From positions 186,001 to 250,000 of the forward strand of contig JBFMDX010000003.1 of the NCBI GenBank assembly GCA_040753795.1: a DNA stretch of 64,000 bases, written 5' to 3'. Below, one piece after another: positions 16,795 to 25,357 of the stretch (position 1 is its first letter; every line of letters starts with the position of its first letter). Source of the DNA: Thermodesulfobacteriota bacterium. Its GTDB lineage: Bacteria > Desulfobacterota > Desulfobacteria > Desulfobacterales > Desulfosudaceae. The notes beneath the pieces are model-generated. The model was not told the DNA's origin and searched no databases. It saw only the letters and a program-made list of their open reading frames with translations. The position numbers were made by a program, and so were the translations under genes.

Positions 16795-18277
16795 AAAATC
16801 CCCCGAATCTCTTCCAGAATCTCCTCGCTCTCCTTGTCCAGGGTCTGGATCTCGTTGATGATCACCTCGGGGTCGCGCAGGGGCTTTTCTTCGGCCTTAT
16901 TGGGGTTCTTGACCGACAGATCAACGGTGTCCGGGTCGATGTCGGCAACCTTTACGGTCCAGGAGTGTTCCGAGTCCGCAAATTTTTTCTGCAGGTCGAC
17001 GAATTCTTTTAAATCATCGTCATTGAGCGGGTTGGTCTTGCCCAGGCTGCGGCCAGGGTCGAGCTGGTAATACCAGATTTTCCGGGAGGGCGCGCCTTTT
17101 TCAAAAAACAGCACCACCGTCTTGACGCCCGCGCCGAGAAAGGTCCCGCCGGGGCAGTCCAGCACGGTGTGCAGGTTGCAGGTCGCAAGCAGTTCGGCAC
17201 GCAAGGCCCGGGAGGCGTTGTCCGAGTTGGACAAAAAAGTGTTCTTGATGACAACTGCTGCCCGGCCCCCGGCCTTGAGGTATTTCATAAAATGCTGCAA
17301 GAACAGAAAAGCGGTCTCCCCGGTTTTGATAGGAAAATTCTGCTGGACCTCTTTTCGCTCCTTGCCGCCAAACGGGGGATTGGCCAGGATAATGTCGAAC
17401 CGGTCCTTTTCCTGAATATCGTTCAAGTTTTCGGTAAGGCTGTTGGTATGGACAATGTTGGGGGCCTCGATGCCGTGCAGGATCATGTTCATGATCCCGA
17501 TCACATAGGGTAGGCTCTTTTTCTCCTTGGCAAAAAAGGTGCGGGTCTGAAGGCTCTTTAAATCCTTGGTGGAAAGGTGGTTGCCATTTCCGGCGCCGTC
17601 GGTTGAGCCGCCCGGGCCATAGCGCAGATAATCGTGGGCCTCGCACAAAAACCCGGCCGAACCGGCCGCGCCGTCGTAAATGGTCTCGCCGATGCGCGGC
17701 TTGGTCACCCGGACCATGGCCCGGATCAGGGGCCGCGGGGTGTAGTATTCGCCGCCGTTGCGGCCGGCATTGCCCATATTGCGGATCTTGGCCTCGTACA
17801 GGTGGGACAGCTCGTGCTTTTCCTTTTGAGACCGGAAGCTCAGCGAGTCGATCAGCTCCAGGGCGTCGCGCAGACTGTAGCCGCTTTGAAACCGGTTGCG
17901 AATCTCTCCGAAAATTTCGCCGATCTTGTACTCGATGTGGCCGGTCCGGCGGCCCGCTCCTTAAACCCTCGCAGATAGGGAAACAGCTTTTTGTTTACAA
18001 ACAGAATCAGATCGTCCCCGGTCAGGGCCGTGTTGTGATCAAAACTCCCGTCCGCCTTTTTGGGCGCGGCCCAGCTTGACCACCGGAAGGTTTCGTCAAT
18101 GATAAAGCCGTAAGACTTGCCCTCCAGCCCGGCCGCCAAGGCGTTTTCCCGCTCCAGATCGTCCAGGTATTTTAAAAACAGCATCCAGGAGGTCTGCTCG
18201 GTATAATCCAGCTCCGTGGCGCAACCCGCCTCTTTCCAGAGCACATCGTCTATATTCTTGAAGATCTGTTCAAACAT
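16791..18277 (-). pseudogene. hsdM: type I DNA methyltransferase subunit, disrupted by one frameshift
   Basis: The N-terminal 115 or so residues ([18 protein letters not shown] to GFKERAAG) run in frame from ATG 18277. A single-base loss near 17957 shifts the frame, and the rest (HIEYKIGEIFGEI...NMGNAGRNGGEYYTPRPL and onward) continues to the stop at 16791. The catalytic NPPF motif (LANPPFGGKER) is intact in the second frame. Restoring one C in the run near 17957 would give a normal HsdM of about 495 residues. The first ATG after the break is at 17777. Translation of the methylase is presumably lost unless this is a sequencing error or phase-variable slippage. Confidence 0.8.
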
Positions 18278-19041
18278 CAGTTCACCAGCTCCTCCACAAC
18301 CTGTTCACGGTCTCCCCATGGGATCGGCCTGACATCATAATTGCGCAAAGCATCGATTACCGGCGGCGCAATTTTCTGTTCCGTATCGTTGAGAATGGCA
18401 TAGGCCCTTGATTCCGGTGATCGGACTTCTTTTGTATCGATCCAGGCAAAGGCGACAGACTGGGCCGTATCCCGGTTGGGGCGATTGATCGCCTGAAGAA
18501 TACGTTCAGGCTGATGGCGTGATTTGGGAATCACAAAATCAAAAAGGTGGTCATATCCGGTTTTTCCCGTGAACTTAACTTTAGGCGTGTAGCGCACTTC
18601 ATGCAGATCAAGCCAGGTTACGATATCCTCATAAAACAGGCTTGAAACCATTGGCATCGACAAATAAAACATGTCATTAACTGCCAGGATCGCCTGAACA
18701 ATATTATGTTTTCGCAAGGCGAAATTTTCACTTGATGCCTGAACCTCCAGGCGGTCATCAACCAACTTCACCCCGAACCCATTTAATGTCATTTTTAACA
18801 ACGCCTGCCGTTTGGCGCTGTCCAGCTTGCACCCGGTCTGTTCCAAATCCCTGATGGTATAACCGTCATCGGTCAGGGTGTATCCGCCATTGTGCTGTCT
18901 GGCATAAATCTGGATATAATCGTTATGCCGGTCGAGATAGGGCGTAGTAATCTCAACCCACTGGTCAATCTGGCGCAAGACGGTTTTATTCTTCAGCCAC
19001 GCCAGATAATCATCCAGCAATCTCTGAATATCCTGTATCAT
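18277..19041 (-). CDS. DUF1828/DUF1829 protein coupled to the type I RM operon
   Basis: A 254-residue protein. The N-terminal half ([10 protein letters not shown], then [17 protein letters not shown] near residue 60) matches the DUF1828 pattern. The C-terminal half ([26 protein letters not shown] and [10 protein letters not shown]) matches DUF1829, with nuclease-like Asp/Glu/Lys spacing that I cannot confirm. Its stop overlaps the hsdM start by one base (TGATG) and its start overlaps the upstream gene by four bases. This strict coupling argues for a shared role with the restriction system. Function is unknown. Confidence 0.65.
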   Translation of the reverse strand: MIQDIQRLLDDYLAWLKNKTVLRQIDQWVEITTPYLDRHNDYIQIYARQHNGGYTLTDDGYTIRDLEQTGCKLDSAKRQALLKMTLNGFGVKLVDDRLEVQASSENFALRKHNIVQAILAVNDMFYLSMPMVSSLFYEDIVTWLDLHEVRYTPKVKFTGKTGYDHLFDFVIPKSRHQPERILQAINRPNRDTAQSVAFAWIDTKEVRSPESRAYAILNDTEQKIAPPVIDALRNYDVRPIPWGDREQVVEELVN

Positions 19042-19484
19042 GACAACAGCCCTCTTTCTATGTAAGGCGGTTGCGTAATATTACAATAACGCAAAAAATC
19101 TTCAAATGTTCCCCACAGATCGTTGGTCCTGGGGAAGCTGTCGACCGGGACGGGGATAGCCCATTTGTGGCCAAATCCCTCACGATATATATGCAAATGC
19201 GGAGAAGAAATTTCTTCATCATCGGGGTTGCGATGCGGCGGGCCGCCAAAGTCCAGCCGCACCAACACCACGACCTGTCGAGCACGGTTTTGATATTTGC
19301 CGCGCATCAAATCAATTTTTCCCCGGCTTATGTCCAGAAGAAATTGTTCCCGCTTATCCGGCGAGTGTAAGGGAACCGTCAACGACTCACGCCATGGAAA
19401 ATCATACCGCTCGTTACTAACGCGGTGCTTTTCCATCTTTATCAACGCGTCAGCCTCGGTTTGCGTCAGGTTTATATCTGCCAT
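19038..19484 (-). CDS. DUF6978-like small protein, first gene of the RM operon
   Basis: 148 residues. The N-terminus ([18 protein letters not shown]) is followed by a beta-rich core containing [34 protein letters not shown] and a C-terminal [10 protein letters not shown]. The His/Asp-rich centre recalls the DUF6978 family that often accompanies DUF1828 proteins. It overlaps the next gene by four bases (ATGA). A TGTGAC-N7-GTCACA dyad lies upstream across the predicted promoter. It may be a regulator or an accessory defence protein; no catalytic motif is certain. Confidence 0.5.
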   Translation of the reverse strand: MADINLTQTEADALIKMEKHRVSNERYDFPWRESLTVPLHSPDKREQFLLDISRGKIDLMRGKYQNRARQVVVLVRLDFGGPPHRNPDDEEISSPHLHIYREGFGHKWAIPVPVDSFPRTNDLWGTFEDFLRYCNITQPPYIERGLLS

Positions 19485-19507
19485 GATGGAGATACCTCTT
19501 TATTATT

Positions 19508-19541
19508 ACTATAGAACAACGTTGTGACAGATCAGGTCACA
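19508..19541 (-). promoter_or_regulatory. promoter -10 and operator-like dyad of the RM operon
   Basis: A TATAGT -10 candidate (19508-19513) lies 24 bases upstream of the first gene. The dyad TGTGAC-N7-GTCACA (19523-19541) would cover the spacer or -35 region. This placement fits repression by an operon-encoded protein. No clear -35 hexamer was found. Confidence 0.45.
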
Positions 19542-19745
19542 CCAAAACGAAAAGAGTTCCAGACACCGTAAATCTTTCATTGATTGGCTTCTGCCTTGTT
19601 GTCCAAAATGCTCACAGAAAGCACGAGTTTTTGCCTAACTCGTTTTTTTCCATAAAGGAACGCCCCCTCACCCAGGATGAAGTTGTAGGATATATTAATA
19701 AGGTATAGTTTGTCGACCTCATGTTTCGTTTTCTTGTATGAAACT

Positions 19746-21149
19746 TCATTGAGCTCCTGCGGCCTCCTGGATGGTTAAGGGCTCGACTTTATAGCCCATT
19801 TCTTGCAGGGCCTTGGTATAGGATTTTAAGCGGCGCTGGTTAAAACGGAATTCATATGCATCCGCTCCTGCATCGACATAAGCTTGGCCGAAGCGCACCA
19901 GTCGATAAATGTGTTGGGCCAGTTTTCGGGCTGTGGAAAAAACGGCGACCGAAGCGCCTTTACGCCAGGATATACGCCGATAATAGGCGCCAAGAGCCGT
20001 TTGGGAGTTGCGCAAAGTGGTTGCGGCCATGCGCAGGGCATTGCTTACACGCGTACAGGTTGTGGCCTTAAACCTGCCGGGAACTTTTTTGCCGGCACTG
20101 ATCGATATGTTGGGTGCCAAACGAAGGTAGGAGACGAAATTCCCTTCGTCTTTAAACATGGAAAAATCAAGGCCGAGTTCGCTGATAACAACGGATGCGG
20201 TCTCCGCCCCGATACCGTCAATTGTAGTCAGGTCGACGCCGGCCATAAGATACAATGCCTGGCGAAGGGGTTCATGATGACGCTTGGCGATGCTGCGCGC
20301 TTTTGCCTTGGTCACCGGCGGCGGTACGGGTTTGTTTTTGGCATCCGCAGGCTGTAGTGATTCGATACAACTTAAAATTTTAGCATCGTAATCACTGACG
20401 ATGGTGCAAAAATGGTCATATACTTTAAGGGATTGTTCAAGGTTGAATAGATGTTCGGGGCGCCAGTTGCCAGTCAGTTCCTCGGCGATTTGGTCTGCCG
20501 ACTTCCGGCAACGGCGATCACGAAAGCGGGCCAGGACTTTGGGGTCACGCTCACCATCGACAATGGCCCGAACAATGGCCATACCGGTAACGCCGGTGAT
20601 ATCGGAAACCGCGTGATGTACGCAGACATTCATTTGGTCGAGACTTTTTTGCATACGCCGGACCCAGTCCGAACGGTGATCCACAATTGTGTTACGTTCG
20701 CGGATAAGGGCACGCAGTCGACAGATGTCATCACAAGGCCGGAAAGAGCCGCGAAGCAATCCGCAGGCATGCAACAGTTGAAGCCACTGGCAGTCAAGCA
20801 TATCCGTTTTGCGGCCGGGAACATGGCTGATTTGACGGGCGTTAACCAGATGGACACTGATGCCGCGACTTTCAAGAATTTCAAACAAGGGAATCCAGTA
20901 TACGCCGGTGCTTTCCATGGCAACGGTCGTGATTTGTTGCTGTTCAAGCCAGGCGGTCAGACGCAACAACTCCGGGGTTGTCGTGCCGAACCGTTCTACA
21001 TTCGGTGAGTTGTCCGGTAATGGCGGGCCGGCGACCCAATGTTCGCATGAGCCAAGATCGATACCGGCGGCTTTGGGTTGAATGATTTTCAACGAACGCG
21101 GTTGACCTTTGTGGTTTTTGCTTTTAGCATTCTTGCACTTGTGAGCCAT
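19746..21149 (-). CDS. IS110-family transposase (DEDD)
   Basis: 467 residues from ATG 21149, chosen because AGGAGG lies just upstream; the frame stays open farther upstream but without family similarity. The N-terminal DEDD domain shows AAGIDLGSCEHWV, AMESTGVYW and RKTDMLDCQWL. The C-terminal Transposase_20 domain contains TTIDGIGAETASVVISELG and the nearby Ser-containing region. IS110 elements move through circular intermediates guided by a bridge RNA encoded in a flanking non-coding end. Flanks of about 260 bases (19485-19745) and 560 bases (21150-21709) could hold it. Element ends were not resolved. Confidence 0.88.
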   Translation of the reverse strand: MAHKCKNAKSKNHKGQPRSLKIIQPKAAGIDLGSCEHWVAGPPLPDNSPNVERFGTTTPELLRLTAWLEQQQITTVAMESTGVYWIPLFEILESRGISVHLVNARQISHVPGRKTDMLDCQWLQLLHACGLLRGSFRPCDDICRLRALIRERNTIVDHRSDWVRRMQKSLDQMNVCVHHAVSDITGVTGMAIVRAIVDGERDPKVLARFRDRRCRKSADQIAEELTGNWRPEHLFNLEQSLKVYDHFCTIVSDYDAKILSCIESLQPADAKNKPVPPPVTKAKARSIAKRHHEPLRQALYLMAGVDLTTIDGIGAETASVVISELGLDFSMFKDEGNFVSYLRLAPNISISAGKKVPGRFKATTCTRVSNALRMAATTLRNSQTALGAYYRRISWRKGASVAVFSTARKLAQHIYRLVRFGQAYVDAGADAYEFRFNQRRLKSYTKALQEMGYKVEPLTIQEAAGAQ

Positions 21150-21709
21150 CGTTAACTGCCTCCTTTGTTGGGGTAAAAAAACGGCAGCCCGGGATGGTTT
21201 ATAAAATATTCTTGTATGGGAGAGTGCATATGCCTCATCAATGTTTAAAAGCAGCCCGGGGTCATGCTGGATCAGGGGCAAAAACGCTCCAGTGTAAAAA
21301 GGACCTTGACTGCTGCCGTTCGTGATGGGGCTATTTGTAATCGGACTCACTTTGAAGGACAAGCATTTAAGTTTCATTATCGTTTAAACCGGCGGCACGA
21401 CGGCGGGGTCGCTGGATCCCGGCTCGCGTTCCGCTTCGCTCCACTTGGCCGGGATGACGAGGGGAGGCTGGATCCCCTGGTCAAGTTTACCAGCCTTGAT
21501 CGGGTGGCCGTGGGATGACGACGCTGACAGGGCGGACGGGATGACGACGTGGGGTGAAGGCCGGGTCAGAGCCCCGTATAACGAGGAAACCGCCTGTTGT
21601 TGCCTTGACATCACGAGGTTATCAAGGTGCGGGGATGGAATATCGATGCTGATCAACGCCTTCGGCAGTTACAGCCGCACACAGGCGGTTTCAGGGACCG
21701 GAACAACCT
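21150..21709. other. non-coding flank of the IS element with short repeated motifs
   Basis: No convincing gene. The part next to the transposase is the likely non-coding end of the IS element. Farther out, GGATGACGA-type units recur (near 21450, 21511 and 21538), as does GGCTGGATCCC/GCTGGATCCC (near 21409 and 21464). This is typical of dispersed intergenic repeats or debris of earlier insertions. Short ORFs in the stretch have no recognisable similarity. Confidence 0.45.
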
Positions 21710-22264
21710 TCAGGCCGCGCGCAGCTCTTGCTTGTTAACCTCCGCGATCAGGGCATCCACATCTATAACTGCTTGTCTGGCTGCTTCCGGTTTAATGTGC
21801 GGTTTCAGATCTACAATTTCCCGGGCACGGGCATTCTGATCTTTTATATCGGGCTGTTCAAGTGTCACATAATAAGCCGTGGCCAGTCTTTCCAGATCAA
21901 CCACGCCCTTGTCGCCCAGTTTATTCGCGATAAAATCGATCTGCTTTTCATATTCGGCAAGGGTTTTTGGGAACCGCTCACAAAGTGCTTTTCCCCCGTC
22001 CGTATCCACTACCTGAGGGCCATAGGGGTATTGGGCTTTCAGGTCCAACAGATCAAACGCCCGCATTACGTTAATCTCATCCCTCATTTCAAAAGAAAAA
22101 GGGCCGTGTTTATATAGAATAAAATCAAAATCAATGGGGACCCCGGTCAGGTTTTTCAGAAAAAAAGCAGCCTTCTGGATATGGGTTTCCCCGCACCAAC
22201 TGCCCTTGGACCGGAGAGATTGGATCAGCTTGATCAATACGGCTCGGTTCTGTCCTTCTTTCAT
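21710..22264 (-). CDS. SocA/Panacea-like small protein paired with an HD hydrolase
   Basis: 184 residues. The region ETHIQKAAFFLKNLTGVPID to ILYKHGPFSFEMRDEI has the Q-K-x-x-(F/Y)-F and KHGP pattern of SocA/DUF4065-like (Panacea) antitoxin domains. It overlaps the upstream HD gene by four bases. Panacea domains neutralise many unrelated toxins, so this may be the antitoxin or regulator of the HD enzyme; that is inference. Family assignment is tentative. Confidence 0.5.
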   Translation of the reverse strand: MKEGQNRAVLIKLIQSLRSKGSWCGETHIQKAAFFLKNLTGVPIDFDFILYKHGPFSFEMRDEINVMRAFDLLDLKAQYPYGPQVVDTDGGKALCERFPKTLAEYEKQIDFIANKLGDKGVVDLERLATAYYVTLEQPDIKDQNARAREIVDLKPHIKPEAARQAVIDVDALIAEVNKQELRAA

Positions 22265-23595
22265 GGCTCTTCCTCCTTGCTAATAGACAGCCATTTGGCT
22301 TTATTGTCTTCATACCACTTTTCAATGACCGGAAGTATCTTTTTATCGGCAAAGACATAGTCAAACCCCGCGGCCGGAATATTCTTTAACACTTGTGATA
22401 TCGAATGCGCGGAGACAATAGCTCCGTCTCTTTTGCGCACGGGGAAATCGATGGTGCTATCCTTTGGCGAATAACAATCGTATCTTATATATTCTCCACC
22501 AAACTCTTTTTTTGCTGCCTCGGCAATCTGACCGGCTTTCATCTCGCCCCCGGATTCGATGATGTCGCCTAACGACCCCTCATAAAAAACCCGGAAATGA
22601 TTCCGGTTGATGATCCTTTCGGCATGCACATGGCCGGGATGATCGGAATACTTAGCGGCCTGATGCATGGCGCTGATAACTTCCACGTCCGTATAGGCCA
22701 AAAACTGTTCAACATCTGTCGGGTAATGGCCTCCTTCCAACCACGCTGACAAAAAATCCTTCAAATGAATATCGTATATTCGCCGAACCGGGTGAAAGTA
22801 GACCTGACTGAACATGAAATAACGCGCCAGCAACAATGCTTCTGCTGACAGCAACCCGCCGGATTCAACGCCGATATAAGGTTCAGAGGAGCGTTCCTCT
22901 TCTTTTCCGTGCGCGGGCGGCGTTAAAATGCGCATGGTGTCAATCAGCCTGAAATGGTCGAATCGGCCATAGGCAACACCGGTATGCAAGGAATCTCGTA
23001 ACAGATAATCCATGCGGTCCACACCAAAGGCGTCGCCGACGATGATTTCGGCCAGCAGGGATTCCCAATCAGAAAAATGGAGCCCCTTGGCCTTTTTGGG
23101 GCCAAGAGCGAGCTTGACGATATCCTCGGGATCCGGTTTTGGATCCAGGCTTGACCAAATCTCTCTCATGGCCGGGCTGAGAATCAACTCCCGCGTCATT
23201 TTTTCATGATCCCAATCATCTGGCATCAACTCTTCGGCGGCATGAGAGAAGGGCATGTGGCCAAGATCATGGCACAAGGCCGCCAGCCGTAAAATACGCC
23301 GCCAATGTGGCCGCGTCAAAGGATCCGTCGTTTGAGGAAACAGCGCGCGAATTTCATCAGTAAGGTTTTCCGGATTGGTGATGATGTCATACACACGACT
23401 GGCCAGTTCCATCACGCCTAAAGAGTGTTCAAACCGGCGATGGGTGGCGCCGGGGTAAACCAGATAGGTCATGGCCAGTTGATGAATATACCTCAGCCGC
23501 TGGAATATCGGTGAGTCAAGGACATGGCGTTCCTGCGAATCCAGTTTGATAAAGACATGAATGGGATCACGTATTTCGTGTGTATTCTTGGCCAC
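22261..23595 (-). CDS. HD-superfamily phosphohydrolase (dNTPase-like)
   Basis: 444 residues. Motifs are HRRFEHSLGVMELA (about residue 52), the metal-binding HD pair in LAALCHDLGHMPFSHAAEE (about residue 107) and VGDAFGVDRMDYLLRDS (about residue 195), as in SAMHD1/YwfO-like HD hydrolases. Such proteins cleave dNTPs or other nucleotides, and several dNTPases act in phage defence. The gene follows a MerR-like gene by 27 bases and overlaps the SocA-like gene. Location in the island supports a defence or toxin role, but a housekeeping nucleotide hydrolase is possible. Confidence 0.8.
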   Translation of the reverse strand: MAKNTHEIRDPIHVFIKLDSQERHVLDSPIFQRLRYIHQLAMTYLVYPGATHRRFEHSLGVMELASRVYDIITNPENLTDEIRALFPQTTDPLTRPHWRRILRLAALCHDLGHMPFSHAAEELMPDDWDHEKMTRELILSPAMREIWSSLDPKPDPEDIVKLALGPKKAKGLHFSDWESLLAEIIVGDAFGVDRMDYLLRDSLHTGVAYGRFDHFRLIDTMRILTPPAHGKEEERSSEPYIGVESGGLLSAEALLLARYFMFSQVYFHPVRRIYDIHLKDFLSAWLEGGHYPTDVEQFLAYTDVEVISAMHQAAKYSDHPGHVHAERIINRNHFRVFYEGSLGDIIESGGEMKAGQIAEAAKKEFGGEYIRYDCYSPKDSTIDFPVRKRDGAIVSAHSISQVLKNIPAAGFDYVFADKKILPVIEKWYEDNKAKWLSISKEEEP

Positions 23596-23621
23596 GACGC
23601 GTTCTTTTTAGAATAATCTTG

Positions 23622-24071
23622 TTATCGTCCGGATAATTCAACTTTCAGATAAGAAGCACCTTCCCCCAAAGAGCCTTCTTGCTGAATCCGGATAATCGTT
23701 GCCTGCAATTGTTCCGTATCAAAACGAAAAAATTGCTGCATGGAAGTGGCGCTAAAATACATTCCCTTTTCCATGACAATCATCTCCTGGCCATCGGTAA
23801 AAATAATCAGTCGTGAAAGAGGGTCGGAGCCAGGAGGAAGAACCTTTGCTAAATTATCGATGCCCTTACGAATGGTTTGAAGGCTCAATCCATTGTTTTT
23901 CAGACTAATTATGACTTTGAGCTTCAATATATCGCGAAACGTGTACCAATACTTTTTGCCATCTCTGGTGGGCGCCACCAATCCTATTTTTACCCAGTAT
24001 TTTAACTGATTGGCGCTGGCGCCACTGACGCGCAAAACCAAATCGGTTGGGAATTGAGTTGTTGAGGTCAT
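23622..24071 (-). CDS. MerR-like DNA-binding protein
   Basis: About 149 residues from ATG 24071 (TTG 24110 would add 13). The N-terminal winged helix (LVLRVSGASANQLKYWVKIGLVAPTR, then YWYTFRDILKLKVIISL) matches the MerR fold. The C-terminal half (TDGQEMIVMEKGMYFSATSM) is a possible small sensing domain. It is the first gene of a three-gene unit with the HD hydrolase and the SocA-like protein and probably regulates it. Confidence 0.7.
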   Translation of the reverse strand: MTSTTQFPTDLVLRVSGASANQLKYWVKIGLVAPTRDGKKYWYTFRDILKLKVIISLKNNGLSLQTIRKGIDNLAKVLPPGSDPLSRLIIFTDGQEMIVMEKGMYFSATSMQQFFRFDTEQLQATIIRIQQEGSLGEGASYLKVELSGR

Positions 24072-24240
24072 GTTTGGTTGAAAACCTGTCAGTTTTTGAA
24101 CATTTTTCAACTAATAAGACAGAAGCAAGCCCAGGTCAAGAAAAAACAAGCTGAAAACGAACCGCAAGCGCATGCCAAGCTCAACAGTGAAAGGATTATT
24201 AAATTTTTACTGCAATACGTTTACCCCGTCAAGGAATCAA

Positions 24241-24269
24241 TTGACACACCATCCCGATTTTGCTATAAA
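24241..24269 (+). promoter_or_regulatory. sigma70-type promoter of the fic gene
   Basis: TTGACA (24241-24246), a 17-base spacer and TATAAA (24264-24269), 45 bases upstream of the Fic ATG. Both hexamers are near consensus. Confidence 0.7.
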
Positions 24270-24313
24270 AACAGCATAAAAAAATAACTTCCTGGCCTTT
24301 TCTTACGGATGGT

Positions 24314-25357
24314 ATGAAACCAAAATACCAACCACCCTATACCATCACCCCGGCGATTGTGAATCTGGTTGCCGAGATCGGCGAAACCATAGGCCGCTAC
24401 ACCGTGCTGGCTGAACAGAACCTGACACCGCGCCTGCGCCGGGAGAACCGCATCCGTACCATCCAGGCCTCGCTGGCTATTGAGAACAACTCGCTCACCC
24501 TTGAACAGGTGACCGCCGTTATCGAGGGGAAGCGGGTGTTGGGGCACCCCCGCGAGATTCAGGAAGTACGCAATGCCTTTGCGACCTACGAAGCCATGGA
24601 AGACTGGGACGCCAGTACCGAGAAAGACCTGCTGACGGCTCACGAGTTACTGATGCGTGGGCTGGTGGATGAAACGGGTCGATATCGATCCGGCGGGGTC
24701 GGCATTTTCCGGGGAGAGCAACTGGTACACATGGCTCCTCCTGCTGATCGTGTGCCCAACCTGATGGCAAACCTGCTTGATTGGCTGGAAAACACCACCG
24801 AACATCCGTTGGTGGCCAGTTGCGTCTTTCATTACGAGTTGGAGTTTATCCACCCCTTTGCCGACGGCAACGGGCGGATGGGACGGTTGTGGCAAACCCT
24901 GATCCTCCGCAACTGGAAGCCGTTGCTGGCTTACCTGCCGGTGGAGACGGTGATCCGGGATCGACAGGAAGACTATTACCGGGTACTCACGGTAGCCGAC
25001 CAGCAGGCAGACGCCACTCCATTTATCGAATTCATGCTGAACGCGTTGCGCGATGCCGTGCGCGAGGCTGCGGCGACCGACCAAGTAGCCGATCAAGTAA
25101 CCGACCAAGTAGCGGTATTGATCCGCTTGATCGGGACCGGCGAAATGGGCAGCAACGATTTGATGCAGGCTTTGGGTCTATCACACCGTCCCACGTTCCG
25201 GAATAACCACCTCAACCCGGCCCTCGAGGCCGAATGGATCGAGCGCACTCAACCCGATTCCCCACGCAGCCCGACTCAACGTTATCGGTTGACCGGTAAA
25301 GGCCGGCGTTGGCTGCTCCACCATGCCGACGAGCAGAAAAGGGAAACGCGCGGCTAA
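24314..25357 (+). CDS. Fic-domain protein (class II, with C-terminal winged helix)
   Basis: 347 residues. The Fic core motif is HPFADGNGRMGR (about residue 180). An inhibitory helix SLAIEN (about residue 53) precedes it, so activity would be self-restrained. The C-terminus after residue 255 has a short DQV-rich linker and a winged-helix domain ending YRLTGKGRRWLLHH. Fic proteins usually transfer AMP to target proteins and are often toxins or regulators. The gene is convergent with the glycyl-radical activase, and their stop codons overlap by four bases, marking the right edge of the island. Confidence 0.88.
   Translation: MKPKYQPPYTITPAIVNLVAEIGETIGRYTVLAEQNLTPRLRRENRIRTIQASLAIENNSLTLEQVTAVIEGKRVLGHPREIQEVRNAFATYEAMEDWDASTEKDLLTAHELLMRGLVDETGRYRSGGVGIFRGEQLVHMAPPADRVPNLMANLLDWLENTTEHPLVASCVFHYELEFIHPFADGNGRMGRLWQTLILRNWKPLLAYLPVETVIRDRQEDYYRVLTVADQQADATPFIEFMLNALRDAVREAAATDQVADQVTDQVAVLIRLIGTGEMGSNDLMQALGLSHRPTFRNNHLNPALEAEWIERTQPDSPRSPTQRYRLTGKGRRWLLHHADEQKRETRG

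Noticed and set aside
25070-25110. Short tandem DQV repeats as a mobile or regulatory repeat
   Set aside because: They are in frame within the Fic protein linker and such Asp-Gln-Val linkers are common in this family.
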